Of a stretch of DNA of 64,000 bases, positions 1 through 10,082 are shown in pieces. Source of the DNA: Bisporella sp. PMI_857. Taxonomy: Eukaryota > Ascomycota > Leotiomycetes > Helotiales > Helotiaceae. The stretch lies in contig JAJSPD010000076.1 in the NCBI GenBank assembly GCA_021307315.1, forward strand, positions 1 through 64,000, written 5' to 3'. Within the stretch, counting starts at the first letter, position 1; each line of letters starts with the position of its first letter. The translations under genes were made by a program, and so were the position numbers. Below the pieces are notes generated by a model, which did no database searches, had not been told where the DNA came from, and was given only the letters and a program-made list of their open reading frames with translations.

Positions 1-715
1 AGCTGGTGGTGGTGGTGGCGGTGATAGTGATGGTAGTGGTGGTGGTAGTGCTGCGGCGCGAATGGCAGCGCGAACGGCAGCATGGCGGCGGCGGAGAGAG
101 GCAGCGCGGGCGGCGGCGGCAGCACGAGCAGAGCTATTTCCGATTAGTTACTACTAACACTAATACTAATACTACTACAGATCTATAAATTGAAAGAAAC
201 ATACAGGAAGTTGCGCTGAGAGCGCCCCCGGCGTAAAGCCCCATCGGGGAAGATAGTAACTAGGCCGAAGCCCGGGAAATTTAGTGAGTGGACTATGGCC
301 CATTGAGCCCGCGAAGCAGGCCAAACCATTCTGATGGGTTTATATGTAGTAGTTGTAGTTGTAGTGGTTGTTGAAGTTCAGAAGTTATCAGGAGTTGGCA
401 AAAGTTAAGTTATTTATATTTCAAACAGTTGTTTACTGTGGTTGCTTTACTATTGTAAGTCAAATAATACTTTATTTGTATAACAAAAATTTACAATAGT
501 AACAATCGAGTATAAACGAGTTAATCCTATATCTTACCGCTTCTTTGTATACAGAAAACAAACAGTATTCAACTATTTATGCCTGTTTAATGAGTATTAC
601 TTACATACAACAACTATTATTGTTGTTATTATTGTTATTGCAAAGCAAACCTGATACAATAGCAAGCAACAGTATAACTCACTATTGGGATAATACTAAC
701 CTCCAATAATTCATT
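1..715. other. Low-complexity and unannotated flank
   Basis: The first 180 bases are GGT/GGC and ACT trinucleotide-rich low-complexity DNA. A short open frame there is an artefact of the repeat. The rest is AT-rich and I see no gene in it. It lies beyond the native end of the helicase gene, so it is downstream flank of that locus. Confidence 0.5.
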
Positions 716-940
716 TTTATTAGCTCAGGAGTTAACAGGACTTGGTGGCCCCACTAAAACTTGGCAACCGAAGCGAGCTTAAACAACCGAAGTCTATTTT
801 ACACGGAGTTGATTAGCTCAGAAGTTTACAGGACTTAGTAGCCCCACTAAACCTTAGCAACGGTGCTTCAATAATATTGAAATTCTCTACTGCTACAACA
901 AAAACAACCCCGCAAACTCCTGTAAACTTCTGAACCAATA
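716..940. repeat. Inverted copies of a GCTCAGGAGTTT-type repeat, left side
   Basis: Plus-strand copies begin near 723 and 813 (core like GCTCAGAAGTTTACAGGA). A minus-strand copy runs from 939 down to about 900 and continues into a TGCGGGG block. The 813 and 939 copies face each other as a long imperfect inverted repeat. The same motif recurs in the opposite arrangement at 12930, 13271 and 13628, upstream of the helicase gene, so the family brackets that gene on both sides. Confidence 0.6.
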
Positions 941-1159
941 AAAAAGCTGTATTGCTTGTACACAGTTTACATATACAGTCAAACCTGTTTATATCGGAAT
1001 CATCGGTTCCACGCCTGTGTTCCGATATATAGAGGTTTCCGATGTAACCAGGTATTATGTAAGCAAGATTATATTGATTCCTAGAAGCTATTCTCAGTAG
1101 TAAATACACCAAATTTGTCTGCAGCTCGACAAATTGAAGAATTGAAACTATTACTGGCT

Positions 1160-1975
1160 ATTCTTATTTTTCGGGCTTAATAAAATAAGTTCTCAAGTTA
1201 GTTTGCCTCGTACTTTTCTACTTAAAAACGCGCTTTGACACTTTTTTTTTATAGTTTCTAAGTGAACGTAGCAGCTCGTTTGTACCAAAATAGTACTCTT
1301 GTTGCTTTTTATATCGCTGAAGCTTACGAAAGTGGTGTAGCGCTTTTTGGTTCGTGATTTCTGGCCGAGTTTCTACTTTATTTCTTGATTTTACTTCGTC
1401 GATAAAATTATAAACGTCGACAATTTGCTGTACGAGAGAATCGGCTGAAATATCGTCAGCGACTTTTTCGTCGGAAAGCGATATAAAGCTTCGTATATCT
1501 CCAACTTTTTCGATAGCTTCGCAAGCTTGTAAACGCTGTAAAGCGTTTTTTATGTTTTCTACTTAGTGTTGTACGCCTTTTTACCGATCTTTTACGTCAA
1601 TAATTATTGTATCGAAGTCAGCTCAAAAAAATTGGCTAAAGTCGTAGCACTGTAAGCACGCTTAACAGTTTTGTATTGTTGCTGCAAAAACGTTATTTTT
1701 CTATGCCGATATACACTATCGAATCGCTTTTAAAACAGTTATTTCATCGAGAAAATCGCGGCCGACATCGAAGTTTTGTACTATAAATTGAATTTATTGA
1801 GATTTAACTTGCGTTTTCTAGCATTGTATAATTCTTTAATCGAAAGGTTAATATAGCGACGTTGCGTTTGAAAAGAGCTTATAATTCAGTCGAAGTTAGT
1901 TACGTGTAAGTAATGTTTATCGAGCTAATAAAATTATTGGAAAATCTAAAAAAAAGAAAGCGGTAAAAGAAGCAC
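1160..1975 (-). pseudogene. Tigger transposase, C-terminal part
   Basis: The minus strand between about 1570 and 1230 reads without a stop from LQRLQACEAIEKVGDI to RNYKKKVSKRVFK, followed after one stop by RQTNLRTYF. That resembles the C-terminal tail of Tigger transposases, which often end in a Gln-rich helix and a short aromatic motif. It is continuous with the 8713-9850 part once the chromovirus is set aside. Non-functional. Confidence 0.7.
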
Positions 1976-2179
1976 TGTAAGGTGCTGGAGTAGGGTGGCA
2001 CAAGTCAACTGCAATTGATACGAAGACTAATCTCTACCTTCTCTACGACGTCCCGAGTCCCCTACTTATACCCTCCGAACCCCTGGCGGCTCTCTACGTG
2101 CCTATACATGCCAAGCCTCAGTGCTTTTACCGAGCCCCCCCTCAGTGCCCCTTAGCACGTGACATCCTGGCGCCTGACA
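1976..2179 (-). repeat. 3' LTR of the chromovirus
   Basis: This 204-base copy pairs with 8504-8707 and differs from it at four positions, all C/T. On the minus strand it is the downstream LTR. Ends are TG and CA. Confidence 0.95.
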
Positions 2180-2196
2180 TTGCCCCTCTCTCTAGA
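2180..2196 (-). other. Polypurine tract of the chromovirus
   Basis: Read on the minus strand, the bases just inside the 3' LTR are AGAGAGAGGGGCA, a purine-rich tract in the position where LTR elements prime plus-strand synthesis. Confidence 0.65.
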
Positions 2197-2542
2197 ACGT
2201 CGTCTCGACGTTCATGCTGGTATTGTAGCGTCAGGTGCTGGTATTGTAGCTTAGTATTGTAGCCAGCTCGTGGAGCAATCGAAGGTGAGCCGGAGAAGGC
2301 TCGTGGCGAACCCTAACTTGAGTACAATAGGAAACGGAAACTGAGTACAATAGGAACAATCAACAACGCCCTTCAAGTGAATAAGTAACAACAACAATAG
2401 CTTCCAGTTATGAATAGAAATGAGTAATAGTCGACTCTCAGCCTATAAATAGGCGCTTCCCCTCCGCTTAGCTGCGTTTTCTTTTCCTTTTTGCAACACC
2501 ATCACTATCACCATCACCACTACTACTACTACTACTACTACT

Positions 2543-3215
2543 ATGTCTGCCCCGCGTTCCGCCTCCGTCTCGGCTTCGGCCACCTCCGTCTGCTTTCGCT
2601 GCGCGAAGATTGCGGGCTCCGAGCCCGAAGTCTGCTGCTCCTTCGATAAAAAGAGCAGCATCAAGTGCTCTCGCTGCCGCGGCCTTAAGGCCAAATGTCT
2701 CCCCGTAAGTACTTTGTAGCTTCGATATCCTTTCGATCTAACTCCGGCTAGCTGCCGGCTGCTCTCCGTCGCCGTGGTAGTCGCCTCGCCCGCTGGTCGC
2801 GCTTCCTTCGGGAGCGTCCCGGCTCCGACGACCGCACGAAGCGCCTCCGTGGGGCCATCGCCCGGGTCTCTTCGGAGATCAAAGATCGTTCGGAAGCCCT
2901 GTCTCGCTAACAGGCCTACTCCAAGGGAGTGGAGGCGGTTTTCTTGGCCCTCCTCACGGAGGCCAGGAAGACCAATTCTTTTCTGCGGGAGTTGGTTATA
3001 TTGCAGCGGGTGGCGGTAAGTAATCGAACTTCTTTCGACTCGTAGCCGATCTAATTAGCTAGGCCGGCATTAACGAGGACGAGGACGAGGATGAGGACGA
3101 TGAGGATGACGATGAGGAGGAGTTTGCCTCCGAGGAGGAGGGGGGAGGAGGAGAGGGGGTGGTGGAGGAGGTGGTGGCGGATGCTTTGGCGGCGGGTGGT
3201 CTTCTGGACGTTTAG
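2543..3215 (+). pseudogene. Antisense zinc-finger-like gene inside the chromovirus
   Basis: Exons are 2543-2704, 2752-3015 and 3063-3215, with two introns of exactly 47 bases, both GTAAGT...CTAG and in phase 0. The frame gives about 192 residues. The N-terminal part has a cysteine pattern C-x2-C, then CC, then C-x2-C-x6-C (from CFRCAK to CSRCRGLKAKC), suggesting zinc binding. The middle is basic and helical-looking. The C-terminus is an Asp/Glu-rich acidic tail that ends LLDV. One in-frame TAA at 2908-2910 follows Ser-Arg; a CAA-to-TAA change would explain it. The gene lies between pol and the 3' LTR on the opposite strand, so it is an accessory gene carried by the element or captured by it. 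Function unknown. Confidence 0.7.
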
Positions 3216-3297
3216 CTTCGTTTTCGGGCACTCATCGTTTCGCCCCCGGGCCTTTGCCGTTTTGCCTTCGGGCATGAATTGACTACTTTGCTTCTTT

Positions 3298-6200
3298 CTA
3301 TTTCCTTTTTTTCGACTTTCTTGCTATTTCAAACGTAGTTTCTCGGTGATACTCCTGTACTACTTCGCCGGCGCTTCGAAGGTTCTTCGCGGGCTTTTAT
3401 GAGTCTTCCGCAGAAGAATACCCTTTCCAGCGTACTAAATACTCCATTTCTCTTTTTGTAGTTCGGTGGGCTTGAATAGCCTTTACTTCGTACTCTTCTT
3501 TTCTCTGTACTAGAATCGGCGCCGGTTCTTCGACGGCTTTTTTACGTTTATGCTACGGCTCTAATAAAGATACATGGAACACATTGTGGATTTTGTAGGA
3601 TGGCGGTAGCTTTAGCTTGTAGGCTTGCCCGTGATCTTCTATGACTTCTAAAACTTTGAATGGCCCTAGATATTTGTCTGCTAGCTTGCGGCTAGGCTTA
3701 AGTTGTCGAATATTCTTCGAGGCTAGCATTACTTTTTTTTTCGCGCGGAAACGGGTTGGCTTGTGTTTTGCGTCGTAGTACTTCTTGTGCTTTTCGTGGG
3801 CTTTTCGGAGGTTACTCGAAAGCTTCTCTCGCTTTTCCACTAAAAGTTTGATCCTTTTTTCAGCTGCCGGCACTTTTCCTTCGGGAACGTCGTTTCCGAC
3901 GTTTAAGCTCAGCTTAGGATCGAAGCCGTAAAGTAGTCTAAACGGAGTACTACCGGTGCTTGCATGGACAGAGTTGTTGTATGTGAATTCCGCTAAAGCC
4001 AGTTTCGAGACCTAGTCATCTTGTTTGTAATTGCAATACGTTCTCAAATAGAATTCCAGAGTTTGATTTTGCCGTTCCGTCTGGCCGTCCGTCTGCGGAT
4101 GGAAAGCGGTGGAGAGTCGGCGGCGGATTTTAAGGTAATACATGAAGTTTCCCTAGAATTTGCTTGTAAAGACAGATCCTTTGTCTGTAGTGATTCTTTT
4201 TGGGGATCCGAAATCCTTATAGATGTGGTTCATAAACAGTTCCGCAAGCTTATGAGCTTGAATACTCTTCCGTACAGCTATATAGCGTGCTAGTTTGGTG
4301 TATTTATCAACTATAACTAGTATAGAGTTATATATTTGGTTGTGCTTTTTGCTGGGCGGTAAATCTGTAATAAAATCCATAGTTATCTTTTCTTATGGTT
4401 TCAAGGGAATAGGGATCGGGGCCAACTCGCCGTAGGTTCGGTGCTTTTTCGGTTTGCTTCTCTGGCATTTCGTGCACGTTTTGACATGTTTTTTGACATT
4501 ATCTTTCAAGCCTGGCCAATAGTACTTTCGGCCTATCAGCTCGCGCGTTTTACGCACGCTAAAGTGGCCGGCAAGCTCTTTATTATGATGCACGTGAATT
4601 ATCTCCGCGCGTATTGATCTCTCGTCAGGGACGTATACAGCTCTTTTATGACGGAGTAGGCTATCCTCGTGGCTTATGCTCCATGGCTTTTTCGCCCCGG
4701 TTCGGCTCCGCTTCGTAGTCTTCTCGGTGATTTTTCGGACTGAGAAGGGATCAGTCTTCTGCAGTTCCGTCAGAACGTCCCGAATCGGCTTCGTCACTTC
4801 ACTATATACCGTTTCGGTCGATAACGACATAATCGCTACTTTCCGTGGCACGCGCTGTTTGCAACCAGCTATGCCAGCAGCAGGCTTAAATCCAACTTCT
4901 CGGATTACGCCGCAGTACTCTTTGGCCTATGACTTTGTTATGTTTGTTTCTAGCCCTGGCATCTCGCCGGTTCGGGGGCGCTTACTTTCCGGGGTGGACG
5001 CGACTTCACACGAGCGCGCCCAGCTCGTGCCACCTGGAAGCACATTTCTTAGATGGTCTTTTAGGGCATGAAACAACCCTGCCACACGCAGTTTGTCATA
5101 CAAGGTCGGGAGAGACGTTTCTGCCTTTTTTCCGCCTCGCCCCCGATTCAGCGTCGACTCTCTATAGTCCGGCTTCCGTGAAGGTCCGTCTGCGGGATTA
5201 GTCTTGCTTGGTCTAAACTTAATCACAAAATCAAACTCGCCCAAGCTTTCGGTTTATCTCGCCTGGCGGCCTGTAAGTTTCCTTTTTGTCATGAAATATT
5301 TCAAATTGTTATGGTCGGTGCGAACCGTAACGGTATCGGCACTGCCTCGAAGGTATTGCTTCCATTGTCGGAAAGCATAAACTATGGCCATCAATTCTAT
5401 GTCGTGAGTGTTATATCGAGACTCAACAGGAGTAAGCTTTTTTGAGTAGAAAGCGATAGAGTGCCATCTAGTTTCCTTCTTTTCTTCGAACAGCTGCGAG
5501 AGGATCCCGGCTATGGCCTATTTGGAGCCGTCTGTTTCTACCTTGATTTTACGTTGCGGATCAAAATGTCTGAGCAGAGGTGTTTCCCGGAATCTTGATT
5601 TCAGGACCTTAAAGCTCGCTAGCGCTTCGGGCCCTATTCGAAAGGGAGCCGTAGGCTTCTTCATTTTCTTGAGAAGGTCTGTCAGCGGCACACAGACGCG
5701 GGCGTATTCCCTGATAAATCGCCTGTAAAAGTTGGTGAACCCCAAAAACACCTGGATATCTTTATAGCAAGTAGGCACAGGCCATTCTTTTACGGTTTTC
5801 ACGCGAGAAGGATCCATTTCTATGCTTTTAGGCTTTACAATAAAGCTTAGAAACTCAACAGTATCCGTATTGAAGCGGCATTTAGAAAGGTTTGCGTATA
5901 GCTTGTACTTCCGTAGCCTTTCGAGAACTTTATGAACCGTTTTCGTATGGTCTTCGATTCTTTCCGAGAAAATAAGTATGTTATTAAGGTAAACCACACA
6001 AATCACATCGACAAGGCCGACTAGAGCTTGGTTGATGTAGGCTTGGAACGTAGCTGGAGCGTTCGAGAGCCCAAAAGGAAGAACTAGGTACTCGAAGTGG
6101 CCGTATCGGGTACGAAACGCCGTTTTCCACTTATCGCCTTTTTTGATGCGTATTCTGTGGTAGGCATTAGTAAGATTTATCTTCGTGAATCGTTTTGAGC

Positions 6201-7020
6201 GACGAAGCTTATTTAACGTTTCACTGATTAGAGGCAATGGCGTTCTATCTTTGATCGTGACTTTATTCAATTTTCTGTAGTCCACGCATAGCTTAAGAGA
6301 ACCGTCCTTTTTGGGTACGAATAGGATCGGCGCTCTTGCAGGGCTAGTGGATCGGCGGATCCATCTTTTTGATAAAGAGGATTCGAGATATTCTTTCAAT
6401 ACTGTCAATTCATTCTCTGAAAACGGGTAGACGGGGCCTCATGGGGGTACCGCCCCCGGCTCGAGGTTGATTCGATGCTTCATCGGGTGGTGCTTAGGCA
6501 GAATGCCTGCGGCCGCGTCATTGAACATATTCGCGTAGCTTGTGTGCTCAAGTGGGAGCAATACTGGGCCTTCTTTTACTCGTCGTAGGACCAAGCAATA
6601 GATTACCTGGCCTTTGCTAGCTTTGCGAAAGTTTTTGACGCTGAGCACCCTAATCTGGGATATCTCGAGGGGGTATCGCCAGCTTCCCGTAGAGAAACGT
6701 ATAACTGGGTCAATCTGCTGCAGCCAAGGAAACCTTAATATGAGGGAAACGTTTGGTATGTCAAAGTCGCACGCCACGAAGTCGTGTCGGTGGGGTTTCG
6801 TGGTGCTTTCGGAATTAGTGACAACAAGCCCGATATTGCTAATCCCGTAAGTAACAACTTCTTTCCCTTTTACTGTAGCCAGTTGGAACTGGGCGTTTTT
6901 CGACTCCCAATTATGCCGTATAGCCAAGGACTGTTTTACACAGCTTTGTTCCGCGCCGCTGTCGATAAGCGCTTGTACTTCCTCCGTTCTTTTTTCGGCA
7001 CTAGATACACGTACTGAAAT
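3298..7020 (-). pseudogene. pol: Chromovirus pol polyprotein (PR-RT-RH-IN-chromodomain), broken
   Basis: One frame, shifted relative to gag, carries all domains. The protease motif ALIDSGAEQSC lies near 6965. Reverse transcriptase spans about 6400-5700. RNase H follows (5540-5250). The integrase zinc-binding module with HH...C-x2-C is near 4640-4460, and the integrase core with DFITDLPP is at 4380-4153. The chromodomain motif EYLVRWKGYSSAEDS is near 3430. In-frame stops fall near 6439, 5518, 5250, 4927, 4393, 4153, 3553 and 3385. The RT catalytic box reads YLNN instead of YLDD, and INLTNAY stands where LDLRDAY is usual: aspartates have become asparagines by G-to-A changes. The element cannot make active enzyme. 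Confidence 0.92.
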
Positions 7021-7073
7021 AACTATTCGCTTTTTTTCTGCGTTTTCGCCCGTCCTTCCTGGCAGAGAGGATA

Positions 7074-8327
7074 TTAAGAACGGGCTCCTCCGTTTCTTTG
7101 CTTAGGCTCTGGGCAATTGGTGGAAATGTGACCTTTCTTTTTGCAATTGTAGCACTCTATATTGGGGCATTTAGAGGATAGATGACCCTCTTCACTGCAC
7201 CGATAGCATCGAATAGTGCTACGTTTACTCTTTGTGCCGGTACTGATAGGGGTGCGATTCGCTTCACTTAAAGTGCCCTTTGTGTTTCTCTGAGTATTTC
7301 CTGCTGCAGGGCGTTGAGCCGGTGTTTCTGATTCGGCCGTAGACGCAGGAGCATCGGCACTTCTTCGCGGGTTCTTCGTGGCTTTTTTACTTGAGCTACT
7401 GGAGTTGCTAATGATTTTCTCTGCGCTCTTTATTTTTCGGGCCAAAGATATCAGCGCTTTCCGGCTCTTAGGGAGATCCCCATAGCGCAATATGCTTGCT
7501 TTCAGGTCATCTTTGAGCTTTCCGAATAGCGTACGTTGACGGTGCGTATTATCCACGATTCCCAGCTCCCTTTCGAGCGTTTCCAGGTGTATTGCAAAAG
7601 CTTCTACCGACTGGTTTTCTCGCTGCTTGGCGTTTTCCAGCTTACTGGCTGTATCTAGTTCCCGATTGTCCTTATTTGTAAGCAAATCATAGAGGAAAGC
7701 TACAAACTCTTTCTATGTGGTATTGCCGACCCTTACTTCCGACTCGTAGCCGTTCCACTTCCGTTCCGTCATTATATCGAAAGCGGGGATACAATGGTCT
7801 ATCTTCCGCGTGTTATTAGGGAAGTAGTAATTTCCGTCTGCCTTGAAACAGCGTTGAGCAGCTGAAACAAAAGACTGTACCTCTAATAGGGTCTTCTTTT
7901 TGAAATCAGGTAGATTCTTGGGTTTCAGTACCGGTTGCTGAAAGAATGGCTGGCGCTCAGGCCTGCTTTCAAACTCTGTTCTGTTCGGAAGCGTTTCACC
8001 GGTGTGCCGGCGGCGTTTCGCCCTAGTTTCTTCTTCGGCCAGTTCCTGGTTTTCTTTAAGGTCATCCAGGCTACGCAACTGCTCCTCTAAGATCCTCTGC
8101 TGTTTCCTGACTTTCTCAAGTTCTTTAGCAGCGTTGCTTGACTTCGTAAGTCTTTGCTTTTTGCGTTGCTCCGCCTGACGTATTTCCCTTTGGAGCTCTG
8201 CCACAACAGATAGCTCGCGGGCCAACGTATCCTGTGTGTCCATGACAGCGTCGTCTCTTTGCCGTTCCTGAAGCGTTTCGTCTTCGATTTCTTCCGAGTG
8301 TTGACTTTTTTCTGAATCTCTGCGCAC
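7074..8327 (-). pseudogene. gag: Chromovirus gag with CCHC zinc knuckles, one nonsense codon
   Basis: The frame starts with Met at 8327 and is open to a TAG at 7713-7715, where Trp is expected between TT and KEF. It then continues in the same frame to 7074. The N-terminal half is charged and coiled-coil-like (many K/E/Q). Near the end are two zinc knuckles of the type CYRCSEEGHLSSKC and CYNCKKKGHISTNC, the nucleic-acid-binding module of retroelement Gag. The Trp-to-stop change is a TpG-to-TpA event on this strand, matching RIP. Confidence 0.9.
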
Positions 8328-8503
8328 ACGAGTTGTACCAGGTGGGTTAGGACTCAGGTTTTCTGTAGAAGACCGAGTAATAGGTCGACGAGCTGTAGAA
8401 GCAGATCCAGCTGCTTTTTCTTTCCCTTTCGATACTATAGCGTTCTGGGTGCGATACTCTTCTGACTCGTGCCGAACTACACTTCATGAAAGAGAGATTA
8501 GAA

Positions 8504-8707
8504 TGTAAGGTGCTGGAGTAGGGTGGCACAAGTTAACTGCAATTGATACGAAGACTAATCTCTACCTTCTCTACGACGTCCCGAGTCCCCTACTTATACC
8601 CTCCGAACCCCTGGCGGCTCCCTACGTGCCCATACATGCCAAGCCTCAGTGCCTTTACCGAGCCCCCCCTCAGTGCCCCTTAGCACGTGACATCCTGGCG
8701 CCTGACA
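8504..8707 (-). repeat. 5' LTR of the chromovirus
   Basis: This 204-base LTR carries the promoter end for the minus-strand element. Gag starts about 180 bases inside it. The following AGCAC repeats the bases before 1976. Confidence 0.95.
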
Positions 8708-8712
8708 AGCAC

Positions 8713-9850
8713 AGCGGCAATATTTCTCGATATTTAACTTACTACATTATTTTAGTATTACGCAACAACTTTGCTTTTAACAACTTTTTAACAGCAAGCT
8801 TATAAGCGCTGAAATTATCTATTAACAGCAATACAGACTTGCTTTTTATTTTTTTGTCGAAATTTAGCAAGAATTCTTTAAAAATTACGCTGTTTATTTA
8901 AGCTTTTTTGTTGTACCGCTAAACACTACTTAAAGTACGAAAGTTTTTAATCCGGTTAGCTTTAAAGCACTTTGGCTTTTCAGCTTTGCTTATAAACTAA
9001 ATAGAAAGCTTTTTTAAGCTATTAGCGTTACAAGTCAAAAAAGCAAATATTCTAGTTTTTTCTTGCTTTTTGCCGGAAGCTTTCGACGTTGCTAGCTTAC
9101 GCTTAGAGCACGCTTTCCAGTAATAACCAGTTTTATTAGTATTGAAAATATTTTTGGCTTGATATTTTTCGCACTTTTGCCGGATTTCTTTTATAATACG
9201 CTAAGTTTCGGCAAAAGAATCAACAGAAGCAGCTTTATTATGTCGAACATACTGTTTAATTCCGTAACGATTTTTAAAGCTATTTAGCCAGCTATTCGTT
9301 TATTTCGGGCAAGATTTTCTTAACAAATTACTAGTAAATATTTGTTAATCAATAAGCTAAGTTTTTACTTTTATACTTAGTTAGACCGTTTTAAAATTCC
9401 GTCGCTTTTTGCCGCAGTATTTCACCTGTTAAATGACTTTTAGCACTCTCGAATTTTTGCTGCTACTCGTATAAGCAATTTTCTAGTAAAAGCTACTTTC
9501 TTGAGCGTTTACGAGCTTTTTTTTTTTTTGTTTTAATAGTCGAATTATTAAGGAACTTGTATTTGTCGGATATATAATCCGAAGCGCTAAATAAAGTCAA
9601 AAACTACTCGTACTTCTTTTTTTACTATATACTACAATTTTTAAAGGTTTTAGTGCCGTGGAGTTCGTTTTTTAAGTAATTAGAGTCAAAATACTACGCA
9701 CGTAAACTGTATTTCTTTTCATTAGAAAAACTATAGCGCGGCTTTTTTTTGTTTAGTTGTAGTTGAATTGGGATTTCTCGAAAAATACGTACTCGATTTC
9801 TACGAGTAAGCATTTTAATAAAAAGCAAAAAGAGTGAAAATGAGTTAAAA
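8713..9850 (-). pseudogene. Tigger transposase, N-terminal part
   Basis: Translating the minus strand through stops gives a recognisable Tigger/pogo transposase. A DNA-binding part has SFSNEKKYSLRA and HLTGEILRQKATEF. Then FKNRYGIKQYVRHNKAASVD runs into the first DDE block, which here reads NTNKTGYYWK where NMDETGLFWK is typical. The Asp and Glu have therefore become Asn and Lys by G-to-A changes. Many in-frame stops are present. The frame stops at the chromovirus insertion and resumes at 1975. Confidence 0.8.
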
Positions 9851-10082
9851 TACAGTTCTCGAAAATTATTACTTATAAAGATATTTGCTAATTTTGAATT
9901 TGGTACTAGGCTCTCACCGAAAGTTTATATCGGAATGCACTCAAAATTCCTGTACCTCATTCCGATCCCGAAATAAAGAGGATTCCGGTATACCCAGCCA
10001 AAAATCGAGCGTTCCAGGGCTCCCTTCCGATGTAAGGAGGTTTCCGATATAAGGAGTTCCGATATAAACAAGTTTGACTGTA

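Larger units (their letters stand above)
1976..8707 (-). mobile_element. Complete Ty3/gypsy chromovirus, RIP-mutated
   Basis: Two 204-base LTRs (TG...CA ends) flank gag and pol on the minus strand. The 5-base duplication AGCAC is perfect on both sides (1971-1975 and 8708-8712). The order is gag, protease, reverse transcriptase, RNase H, integrase, then a C-terminal chromodomain, which places it in the chromovirus clade of Ty3/gypsy. Pol stays in one frame throughout and is broken only by nonsense codons, with no indels, as expected for RIP. The LTRs differ at four sites, all C/T transitions, so insertion is fairly recent or the differences are themselves RIP. Confidence 0.95.
976..10080 (-). 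mobile_element. Tigger/pogo-type DNA transposon, split by a later LTR element
   Basis: The left end reads CAGTCAAACCTGTTTATATC and the right end is its near-perfect inverse. Both are flanked by TA (974-975 and 10081-10082), the target duplication of the Tc1/mariner-pogo superfamily. Subterminal copies of a TTCCGATATA motif lie at both ends. A decayed transposase runs on the minus strand and is interrupted by a chromovirus at 1976-8707; without that insert the element would be about 2.4 kb. The element itself sits inside the last codons of a RecQ-like helicase gene, which dates it after the helicase and before the chromovirus. Confidence 0.9.

Noticed and set aside
6..188. 60-codon frame rich in Val, Arg and Thr at the window start
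   Set aside because: It is a translation of trinucleotide repeats.
9957..10082. C-terminal 42 residues of the open helicase frame
   Set aside because: They are the translated terminal repeat of the Tigger element, not helicase.
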